Positions 57,304 to 64,000 of a stretch of DNA of 64,000 nucleotides are shown one piece after another (the first letter of the stretch is position 1; the number at the start of each line of letters is the position of its first letter). Below the pieces are notes generated by a model. The model searched no databases. It was given only the letters and a program-made list of their open reading frames with translations, and was not told the DNA's origin. The DNA is taken from positions 62,001 through 126,000 of the forward strand of contig NZ_JAEUWU010000001.1 of the NCBI RefSeq assembly GCF_019754945.1, given 5' to 3'. Source of the stretch: Corynebacterium pseudokroppenstedtii (lineage in GTDB: Bacteria; Actinomycetota; Actinomycetes; Mycobacteriales; Mycobacteriaceae). The position numbers and the translations under genes are program-made.

Positions 57304-58383
57304 TCAAGAATTGGCACCGCGACGATGGCGTGTGCGGAAGCGGCGAGTTTCCCCGGCCACGACGGACTGTGCTGTCGTAAGAAGCTTCGTGGCATTTCCC
57401 ACGCGGATCCTGGAGGACGTCACCTTCTGAGCCGGTGTGTGCTCAAGGGAATGAGCAAGCTTTAAAAAGAGTGCATATGCAGCGCGTACGCCGAGTCGTG
57501 AATTAACAGGTAAGAGCGGAATTGCCTGGTGAGCGATAGATAAATCGCGGTAGATCTCAGCCAGGAAAGAATCTTTGGTCTCGTCATTGAGGGGCTGCCC
57601 GTGCGCGACGTAATCGCGGTTCAGGCCATCTTTGTCCGCCGCATAATCCCGAAGAAAATTGATTTTTTGAAACGCTGCCCCAAGATGACGAGCACCTTCT
57701 TCCATCGTGTGACGGTCGGTCGGTGATGGAGTTTCGTCGCGCAAGAAAATCGACAGGCACATGAGGCCAATGACTTCCGCTGAACCATAAATGTAGGTGT
57801 CGCGGGTCTCGGCGTCGTACACCGTTGTGGACTGGGGCACGTGCTGGTTGGTGGAGGGCGACGCCGGGGTAGATGGGGAAGAAGACGAGGGAATATCTGC
57901 CCGCATCGATTCGAAAAATGCAGCTAGATGGCTGCTTTTGATGTCACATGACCGCGCTGTGCCGGCGAAGGCGTGGATAATCGGATCGGTCGAAAACCCG
58001 GTGGCGCAGCCTTTATGAACACGTTGTTCATAGTCGTTGAGGACGTCCTGAATGGCCTCAGGGGGCAGGCCATGGCCACCTGCTGCGCCGTCGACAACCT
58101 CATCGGCCACGCGGACAATCCCATAGAGATTGTGGATATCCTGCCGGACTCGTGGGCCAAGTAGACGCGTCGATAAGGTAAACGACGTTGAGTACGCGCG
58201 GATGAGCCGGGAAGACAAGCGAGCCGCCACACGATCGTAGAGTTCAGCCGTGGAGGCGTAGAGACGAGCCCGAGCATCGTCACTGGTGGCGTGCGAGTGA
58301 GTGCCCTCTGCATTGCTATTTTCCGCGCGGTCGTCGAGCGCCGTCATATCTGTCGACGGTTCGGTAGGCGGCTCCGAAGTCAT
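57304..58383 (-). CDS. Phytoene/squalene synthase family protein
   Basis: Trans-isoprenyl diphosphate head-to-head synthase fold. The first Asp-rich motif DEVVD (near residue 94) and the second region KINFLRDYAADKDGLNRDY match phytoene synthases. A Ser/Pro-rich insert of about 30 residues lies before TRDTYIYGSAEVIG. The ATG at 58383 is used; a TTG at 58395 is in frame. No phytoene desaturase, prenyl synthase or other crt gene is in the window. It starts 145 bases from the divergent small membrane gene. Confidence 0.82.
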   Translation of the reverse strand: MTSEPPTEPSTDMTALDDRAENSNAEGTHSHATSDDARARLYASTAELYDRVAARLSSRLIRAYSTSFTLSTRLLGPRVRQDIHNLYGIVRVADEVVDGAAGGHGLPPEAIQDVLNDYEQRVHKGCATGFSTDPIIHAFAGTARSCDIKSSHLAAFFESMRADIPSSSSPSTPASPSTNQHVPQSTTVYDAETRDTYIYGSAEVIGLMCLSIFLRDETPSPTDRHTMEEGARHLGAAFQKINFLRDYAADKDGLNRDYVAHGQPLNDETKDSFLAEIYRDLSIAHQAIPLLPVNSRLGVRAAYALFLKLAHSLEHTPAQKVTSSRIRVGNATKLLTTAQSVVAGETRRFRTRHRRGANS

Positions 58384-58423
58384 AAAACCATTCAATCACG
58401 TTTATGACAGGAGGCTTGGGCCC

Positions 58424-58450
58424 TTAACCCGCGTCAAAGGCGTGCATAAT
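58424..58450 (+). promoter_or_regulatory. Candidate promoter for the small membrane-protein genes
   Basis: TTAACC (58424-58429), 15-base spacer, CATAAT (58445-58450). The spacer is short, but the -10 is good and no better match lies in the divergent gap. Confidence 0.45.
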
Positions 58451-58527
58451 GGGAGCCGTCTGGCCGAGGGGCCTGTGACTAAGAATATGACCAAGAAACC
58501 GTATCGAGGAGGAGCGGGGATCGTGCC

Positions 58528-58857
58528 ATGGTGATCCACCCTGATGTTTTAGTTTTATCCGGTGCAGCATCGGCGGACCTACATGGCACCGCTATACACG
58601 CCACCGCACTCTCTTCCCCGCCCTCTTCGTCGTTATCCCAATCCATTGCGGACGCATGGAATTCGGCAGAGCAATGGATAATCTCTTTATCCGTGTGGGG
58701 CCAAGCTCCCATCGTCATACCGATTGTCGTCCTTGTGTCGATGGGTGTGGCGTGGGCCGTTCTTCACCTTGTTGATAAGGTCGGTATACCGATCGAGAAT
58801 GCAATTAACGATCGCAACCTGACAGCGGACGGCGATGATGGGAAGGAGGACTCGTGA
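58528..58857 (+). CDS. Small membrane protein, 109 aa
   Basis: Has a polar Ser/Ala-rich N-terminal half, one membrane segment (about residues 60-82, APIVIPIVVLVSMGVAWAVLHLV) and an acidic tail. A GAGGAG run lies about 15 bases before the ATG. A similar small membrane gene lies between the malQ and fadD regions of other corynebacteria, from memory. The stop overlaps the next tiny gene. Function unknown. Confidence 0.65.
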   Translation: MVIHPDVLVLSGAASADLHGTAIHATALSSPPSSSLSQSIADAWNSAEQWIISLSVWGQAPIVIPIVVLVSMGVAWAVLHLVDKVGIPIENAINDRNLTADGDDGKEDS

Positions 58858-58934
58858 AGAATTCCCAGGTGAGAAACTTCCTCTTTCTCCTCATAGCGGT
58901 TATCGTGGTCGCCTACCTCGTGGCGCATTTCTAG
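58854..58934 (+). CDS. Tiny membrane protein, 26 aa
   Basis: GTG start overlapping the previous stop (GTGA) with an excellent Shine-Dalgarno, GGAAGGAGGA (58841-58850). It encodes one hydrophobic helix, NFLFLLIAVIVVAYLVAHF, after a basic MKNSQVR start. Coupling, spacing and composition favour a real gene despite its size. It probably acts with the 109-residue membrane protein. Confidence 0.6.
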   Translation: MKNSQVRNFLFLLIAVIVVAYLVAHF

Positions 58935-58959
58935 TACACGTCACCGCTACGGGTACACG

Positions 58960-61176
58960 TCACCGTCGTGAGTGGAAATAGGATTGCGCCCACTCATCGG
59001 ACCTAAATAGGTCCTCCAGCACCACTGCTTTTCCATCACCATCGCACAACGGAATCCTCCAGTTGGGGTAGATGTCCGCCGTGGTTCCGGGCTGGTTTTG
59101 CACTCGCCGATCGTGAACAATGTCCACCAAACTCGTGCAGGTCAGCGCAGCGGGCGACTCCGCCAGGAATTTGTGCAGCCCAGCGATAATGGCCGCCGAA
59201 TCTGGCCGTTCATCGCGCGCCAGCCCGTCGTAGGACACGTCGGCAGGAGTCCCGTCGAAATCACCATGTTCGCGCACCGTGTCAAGAACGCGGTTCTGCC
59301 ACTCCAGGTCGTTCGCATCCTCTTCTTCCGGATCCGACGTCAAAATTCCCAGCTTCCGCCGCAGCGTCACGTGCTCGCCATCTAAGTATCCGGCGGTCGG
59401 GGGCAAATCATGGGTCGTCACCGACGCCAAGCACAAGCGTCGATAATTCCCGGAGTGACGCGGCGCATCGTTGTCATTTTCAAACCAGAGAATCGACGTC
59501 CCCATAATGCCGCGCGATTGCAAATAATCTTGAACCCACGGCTCAAATGTGCCGAGATCTTCACCGACGACGACGGCACCTGCGCGTTCCGCCTCCAGCG
59601 CGAGAATGCCCACCATCGCCGCGTGGTCGTAGTTCACGTACGTCCCGGCGCGGGGATCAGCTACTTCGCCCGGTGCGGGGCGATGTATCCACCACAGGCG
59701 GAATAGCCCCAAGATGTGGTCAACCCGGATACCCCCGGCGTGGCGAAGGACAGTGCGCAGCAAGTCACGCCACGGGCGATACCCTGCTTCTGCCAGCTTC
59801 CACGGGTGCCACGGGGGTTGGGACCAGTCCTGACCCATTTGGTTATACCCATCGGGCGGTGCCCCCACTGAGCAGTCCGGAGCCAGGTACGGGGCCAATG
59901 CTTCCGCGTCTGATCCACCCGGGTGGACTCCTACCGCAAGATCAGCCATCAGCCCGAGGGTCATTCCGCTATCACGTGCGGTCACGTCGGCTGCTTCCAG
60001 CTGCTCATCAACAATCCACTGGAGCCACCGGTAAAAGTCGACCCAATAATCACGGGGAGGGAACGAATCGTCGTCCCCGTCATGACCGAGCTTCTCGCGC
60101 CACCACGGTTCTGCCTGGTCAGCGCACCATTGCGCAAAGTGGGTGAGGCCCTCACCCTCATGCTCAACAAAAGTATCGAACGCGTGTTGCCGCGTTGCCG
60201 ACCGTTCGACGTCGTAAATGTCTTTCAAACTCAGCAACTTATCGGCGTAAATAGGGTTCCGGTTGATATAGGCCGATGAGGTGTTCTCTGGATAATGACG
60301 TCGTCCCCGTTCCTGCAGAGCCTCGGCGGCGTCGTCGGGGAGGTGGGCGGCCTCGGGGATCGCGCCGGGACGGATATAAATCGGGTTGATATAGCGACGC
60401 GTTGTGGGAAGGTACGGGGAGTCCTCCACCGGCGGGACGGGCTCCGCAGCGTGAAGTGGGTTGGTCAGGATAAACGAGCTCCCCTGCTCTGCAGCGTGGC
60501 GGGCGAGCGTGCCCAGGGTGTAGAAATCCCCAATTCCCCAGGCCCCGGAATCGCGAACTGAATACAGTTGCGCCATCAACCCCGCTTGTGGTTGAGCGAC
60601 GAGGTCGTCGGCAGCAGAGAGGCGGGAGGGCGTAATAATAAGCGTCGTTTCTGCCTCGCCGCGTGTGGGCGAGGACGCATAAATGGTGTGCCATCCCAGC
60701 GGCAGGTCTTTCGAGAGAGTAAATGACGCCTGACCGTAGCTCGCCGCGCCGGGAGCATGGGGGTCCGACTCGGACTCATTTCCCGTCAGTGGTTCTCCAG
60801 CATGGTCGACGGGATAATCGACGTGCCTCGCGGGGGTGAGATCCTCAATCTGGTGGCAGTCATGCCGCTGACCGTCTTCGGTGACTACCCAGACGTCCAC
60901 AGGCTCGCCGTCGATAACGTGAACGGGGAAGGTGACATCTTCGCCTTCGACTCCGATAACAGTGGGGGGAAGGGAGCGGGTGGCTTCTTTGGTGTAAAAG
61001 TATTCGCTAGCTGCATCGATGCCGGCGTCGTCGTGGGAAAAACTAAGGCCAAGGGTGTGCAGTGTATTTTCGAGTGTTTCGTCGGCGACGTCCACGTGAG
61101 AGCCGCGATAGTCGGTATAGGACGTTGCAACGCCACAGTGTGCGCTGAGGGAGCGGAGCTTTTCTGAGTAGGTCAC
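58960..61176 (-). CDS. malQ: 4-alpha-glucanotransferase (amylomaltase)
   Basis: GH77 enzyme that transfers maltodextrin segments between glucans. The 738-residue long form is typical of actinobacteria, with an N-terminal beta domain (about 1-190). The catalytic region includes LYSVRDSGAWGIGDF, LGLMADLAVGVHPGGSD (nucleophile Asp), GYRPWRDLLR, RVDHILGLFRLWW and VGEDLGT (acid-base Glu). TTHDLPPTAGY follows. It is divergent from fadD15 across 238 bases and convergent with the two small membrane genes. Confidence 0.95.
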   Translation of the reverse strand: MTYSEKLRSLSAHCGVATSYTDYRGSHVDVADETLENTLHTLGLSFSHDDAGIDAASEYFYTKEATRSLPPTVIGVEGEDVTFPVHVIDGEPVDVWVVTEDGQRHDCHQIEDLTPARHVDYPVDHAGEPLTGNESESDPHAPGAASYGQASFTLSKDLPLGWHTIYASSPTRGEAETTLIITPSRLSAADDLVAQPQAGLMAQLYSVRDSGAWGIGDFYTLGTLARHAAEQGSSFILTNPLHAAEPVPPVEDSPYLPTTRRYINPIYIRPGAIPEAAHLPDDAAEALQERGRRHYPENTSSAYINRNPIYADKLLSLKDIYDVERSATRQHAFDTFVEHEGEGLTHFAQWCADQAEPWWREKLGHDGDDDSFPPRDYWVDFYRWLQWIVDEQLEAADVTARDSGMTLGLMADLAVGVHPGGSDAEALAPYLAPDCSVGAPPDGYNQMGQDWSQPPWHPWKLAEAGYRPWRDLLRTVLRHAGGIRVDHILGLFRLWWIHRPAPGEVADPRAGTYVNYDHAAMVGILALEAERAGAVVVGEDLGTFEPWVQDYLQSRGIMGTSILWFENDNDAPRHSGNYRRLCLASVTTHDLPPTAGYLDGEHVTLRRKLGILTSDPEEEDANDLEWQNRVLDTVREHGDFDGTPADVSYDGLARDERPDSAAIIAGLHKFLAESPAALTCTSLVDIVHDRRVQNQPGTTADIYPNWRIPLCDGDGKAVVLEDLFRSDEWAQSYFHSRR

Positions 61177-61295
61177 GGGGCCATTCTTGCAGAAAGATGA
61201 TGTCTGAACAGGCTCGCGTGGGGACCTGGCGGGGGTTAATGGCGGCCGTCGGGAAAATGAGTGCTGCTTGTGGGGGTGGTGGTGGCCCGAATGTG

Positions 61296-61328
61296 GTGGG
61301 GGATAGCATTAATTATTTGATCCCCCAC
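61296..61328. promoter_or_regulatory. 9-bp inverted repeat upstream of fadD15
   Basis: GTGGGGGAT (61296-61304) and ATCCCCCAC (61320-61328) flank a 15-base AT-rich spacer. It is a candidate operator in the malQ/fadD15 divergent region. TTGAGT (61330-61335), 17 bases, TTATTC is a possible fadD15 promoter directly after it. Confidence 0.5.
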
Positions 61329-61414
61329 ATTGAGTGGGCGGAATAGCGTAGATTATTCACCAATCACAAAAGTAGCGTAGGTCACACAGTCAGGTACTCG
61401 GAGGTTAATGAACA

Positions 61415-63247
61415 ATGCAAGAAAGCTCTACCAAGGCTCTCTACTCAGTGGGCGAGAATGAAACCTGTTTGACCGCAGTTCTGGATAACAATAAACGACG
61501 TCCCAAGCTGGCGTTATTCACTCGTCCCAAGAATTTCGAGTGGGTCAGTGTGACGTCAGAAGAGTTCATTGCCGAGGTCATGGCTGTGGCGAAGGGGCTT
61601 ATTGCCAACGGCGTCGAGCACGGCGATCGTGTCGCATTGCTGTCGGAAACGCGATACGAGTGGACAGTCATGGACTTCGCCATCTGGGCTGCGGGGGCGG
61701 TGACTGTTCCGATTTATGGTTCGTCGTCGGCAAGCCAGATTCAGTGGATTATTGAGGATTCAGGAACCGTATTCGCGATTACGGAAACTCGTGAGCACAC
61801 CGAACTTATGCGGTTCCTGGAATTGGATAGCGATGGAAAACCGCGCTTGAAAGGGTCCCCAACCAAACTTCGACGCATTCTGGAATTTAATTCCTCAGCC
61901 TTGGATACGCTCGCTTTTGAAGGCCGTGATGTGTCCGATGACGCTGTGTGGGAGCGCATCCATTCCACGAAATCCTCTGACTTAGCAAGTTTGGTGTACA
62001 CCTCCGGTACCACGGGCCGGCCGAAGGGATGTCGGCTCACCCACGCAAACTGGCTGGGCGAAGCGCGCTCTCTACTGACCCACAACATCGCCCGGACCAT
62101 CGCCCGGCCCGGCATGCGCTACATCACTTTCCTCCCGCTAGCACACGTTTTCGCGCGGGCCATTTCTTTGGCAATGGCTATCGGTGGGGCACAACAATCT
62201 CACTGGTCCGACTTCTCCACGATCAGCATCGAATTCCAGCGTGCGCAGCCGAATATGATCCTAGGTGTCCCACGAGTTTTCGAAAAAGTCCGTAATGGTG
62301 TGCAAGCCCAAGCGAAGAGCAAAGGCCCATTAGGATCGCTATTGTTCTCGCGCGCAGAGGCGACAGCTATTCAGTACTCCAAGGCCTTAGACGAGGAAGG
62401 CCCGTCGCGGGTCCTGAAATGGCGTCGAGCTCTCTACGACCGCCTCATTTATCGCAAGGTGCGTGCCGCTATGGGTGGGGCAGTGCAATATGGAATCTCC
62501 GGCGGTTCAGCCATGAACCCCGAGCTCCTCCACTTCTTCCGCGGCATTGGAACCACCGTCTACGAAGGCTACGGTCTGACGGAATCCACCGCCGCATTCT
62601 GTGTCAACTACGACGACAACATCATCGGAACCGTGGGGCGCCCGTCCGGCGGCTGCTCAGCCCGCATTTCCGACGACGGAGAAGTGTGTCTGAAGGGCCC
62701 CATCATTTTCGATGGCTATTGGAATAACGAGGAAGCAACCAAAGAATGCTTCGATGACGACGGCTACTTCCACACCGGCGATCTGGGCGGGATCCTCGAT
62801 TCCGGACACCTCAAGATCACTGGCCGAAAGAAGGAATTGCTGGTGACCGCGGGTGGCAAGAATGTGTCGCCTGGCCCGTTGGAAGACCGCATGCGCACGC
62901 ACCCGTTGATCAGCCAAGTGATGCTCGTCGGCGATGGCCAGCCGTTCATCGGATGCCTTGTCACGCTCGACGAGGTCGCCCTGGAGAAGTGGAAGCGCGA
63001 CCACGGTGTTAATGACAATGTGAGCAACCGCGAGTTGCACGCCAACCCGGTGTTGCGCGCGGAGATCCAGGACGCCATTAACGACGCCAACAGCACGGTG
63101 TCGCACGCGGAGGCCGTCAAGAAGTTCCATGTTCTCGACCGCGATTTCACCGAGGAAGATGGCGAACTAACCGCGACCTTGAAGGTCAAGCGGCATGTGG
63201 TGATGCAGCATTTCGCGCGGGATATTGCGAACCTGTATCAGAAGTAA
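61415..63247 (+). CDS. fadD15: Long-chain fatty-acid-CoA ligase (FadD15 type)
   Basis: Activates fatty acids to acyl-CoA through an acyl-adenylate. The P-loop LVYTSGTTGRPKGC is near residue 193 and the adenylation motif YEGYGLTESTA near 388. HTGDLG and the ITGRKKELLVTAGGKNVSP hinge are near 450-490. The 610-residue length matches mycobacterial FadD15. CGGAGG (61398-61403) precedes the ATG. An inverted repeat lies in the upstream region. It may supply acyl-CoA for lipid synthesis or for the hydroxyacyl-CoA dehydrogenase pathway; that link is inference. Confidence 0.95.
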   Translation: MQESSTKALYSVGENETCLTAVLDNNKRRPKLALFTRPKNFEWVSVTSEEFIAEVMAVAKGLIANGVEHGDRVALLSETRYEWTVMDFAIWAAGAVTVPIYGSSSASQIQWIIEDSGTVFAITETREHTELMRFLELDSDGKPRLKGSPTKLRRILEFNSSALDTLAFEGRDVSDDAVWERIHSTKSSDLASLVYTSGTTGRPKGCRLTHANWLGEARSLLTHNIARTIARPGMRYITFLPLAHVFARAISLAMAIGGAQQSHWSDFSTISIEFQRAQPNMILGVPRVFEKVRNGVQAQAKSKGPLGSLLFSRAEATAIQYSKALDEEGPSRVLKWRRALYDRLIYRKVRAAMGGAVQYGISGGSAMNPELLHFFRGIGTTVYEGYGLTESTAAFCVNYDDNIIGTVGRPSGGCSARISDDGEVCLKGPIIFDGYWNNEEATKECFDDDGYFHTGDLGGILDSGHLKITGRKKELLVTAGGKNVSPGPLEDRMRTHPLISQVMLVGDGQPFIGCLVTLDEVALEKWKRDHGVNDNVSNRELHANPVLRAEIQDAINDANSTVSHAEAVKKFHVLDRDFTEEDGELTATLKVKRHVVMQHFARDIANLYQK

Positions 63248-63418
63248 CCACCGCTCGGCGCGCCGCAGTGCAATGGGCTCCCCGCTGCTTTATGGTTATC
63301 CCCGTCCCTATTTGATACCGGTTGTGCAGAGTGATCAGTCGTCCGTAAGCACCCATTTCCGACATGATTTCTCCTGCTCTTATCGCCTGGTTCGGTCGAT
63401 TCTGTGAGGAGTTCGCCT

Positions 63419-64000
63419 GTGCTTGAAGAGTCTCCCGCTCGGTGTAGCGCCACGGAAAGGCTTCGCGAGCTCACTCAGGAGGTCTCCGATATTGGCGACG
63501 AGGTCGCCACATATATCGATAACATCGGTGAAGCCCTGGCCGATTGGGATGCAGATCTTGCCGACGATTGCCTGGAAGAATGTGACGTCATTATCCGCGA
63601 GGCCCGCGAGGACATTCGCAGCGTCGTACCCGAACTTGACGGAATCCGCCGCGCTCTGACGTCGGGACTAAAAAGCGGGGTGCTCTCGGCGGGTCCGGGA
63701 GCACGTGAACGCTCTGGACGCCCGATGACGGGTCTGCCGAATGAGCCGCTCAAAGTCACCGCGGAATCGCTGGCCCACTGCTTTCCCATCCCAACGGTGG
63801 TGGACGCGGACGCGGTGAGCACCGCGTTGACGAGCCGCACAGAGACCGCGTCGGGACTGTGCGCCGACGTCGCAAGTTGGGTGGAGTATCAGACGAACCT
63901 AGCCGTGGATGATGCGTCGTCAACCAATTTGTCAATCGTTTTCGCGCGAGCCTACGACCATGTGGTCAGTGCCATTGACGCGTGGAAGAACACCGTGGCC
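63419..64000 (+). CDS. Unrecognised protein, 5' part (runs off the window)
   Basis: GTG start with GAGGAG (63405-63410) 8 bases upstream, then 194 codons without a stop to the end of the window. The N-terminal 85 residues are acidic and helical (LRELTQEVSDIGDEVATYIDN, then DDCLEECDVIIREARED), suggesting a coiled coil; no membrane segment or known motif is seen. It lies 171 bases after fadD15 on the same strand. The product cannot be named. Confidence 0.7.
   Translation, partial: MLEESPARCSATERLRELTQEVSDIGDEVATYIDNIGEALADWDADLADDCLEECDVIIREAREDIRSVVPELDGIRRALTSGLKSGVLSAGPGARERSGRPMTGLPNEPLKVTAESLAHCFPIPTVVDADAVSTALTSRTETASGLCADVASWVEYQTNLAVDDASSTNLSIVFARAYDHVVSAIDAWKNTVA

Overview
The window is a GC-rich actinobacterial chromosome segment. 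It is most likely from the genus Corynebacterium; a lipid-requiring species such as C. kroppenstedtii is only a guess. The evidence is gene order and gene content. The run pepN, mycothiol-linked DsbA-like reductase, rpiB, tig, clpP1-clpP2-clpX, mdh, valS, folC, DUF4233, ndk, rne, rplU-rpmA, obgE, proB, proA, nadD, rsfS, histidine phosphatase, degV, comEA, comEC, holA, rpsT, lepA, and later malQ-fadD15, is the conserved backbone of corynebacteria and mycobacteria. GTG starts, apparent leaderless mRNAs and two encoded-CCA tRNAs fit. There is no phage, insertion sequence, rRNA or CRISPR array.

Layout: 1-5.4 kb has two unrecognised genes, aminopeptidase N, an Mrx2-like nitroreductase, rpiB and a small HTH protein. 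5.7-8.7 kb has an ABC-F ATPase plus tRNA-Gly(TCC) and tRNA-Pro(TGG). 8.8-13.2 kb is a proteostasis block (trigger factor, ClpP1P2, ClpX) with a ClgR-type operator. 13.3-20.9 kb has a TetR regulator, a structured 600-base intergenic region, mdh, valS, folC and DUF4233. 21-28.7 kb has an amino-acid ABC importer without binding protein, ndk, a very large RNase E, and L21/L27. 28.8-37.9 kb has an amino-acid permease, ObgE, proline synthesis, NAD synthesis, RsfS, a phosphatase and DegV. 38-46 kb has comEA-comEC-holA, rpsT, a PemK/MazF-like protein and lepA.

The accessory part runs from 46 to 58.5 kb: a secreted HNH lipoprotein under a LexA-type SOS box, a DUF6636-like lipoprotein, a hydroxyacyl-CoA dehydrogenase and a J-domain-like membrane protein. 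It ends with a minus-strand cluster (phytoene-synthase-like enzyme, C-S lyase, and a complete peptide importer whose second permease and both ATPases are fused). The right end has two small membrane proteins, malQ, fadD15 and an unrecognised gene that leaves the window.

The strongest unexplained signal is a short word, TTGCCGACG, present about 32 times on both strands (its 8-base core about 37 times), in genes in several reading frames and between genes. I counted it by eye; chance expectation is about one for the nonamer. It looks like an uptake-signal or chromosome-architecture word, and the window also carries the DNA-uptake genes comEA/comEC, themselves preceded by two perfect facing DnaA boxes.
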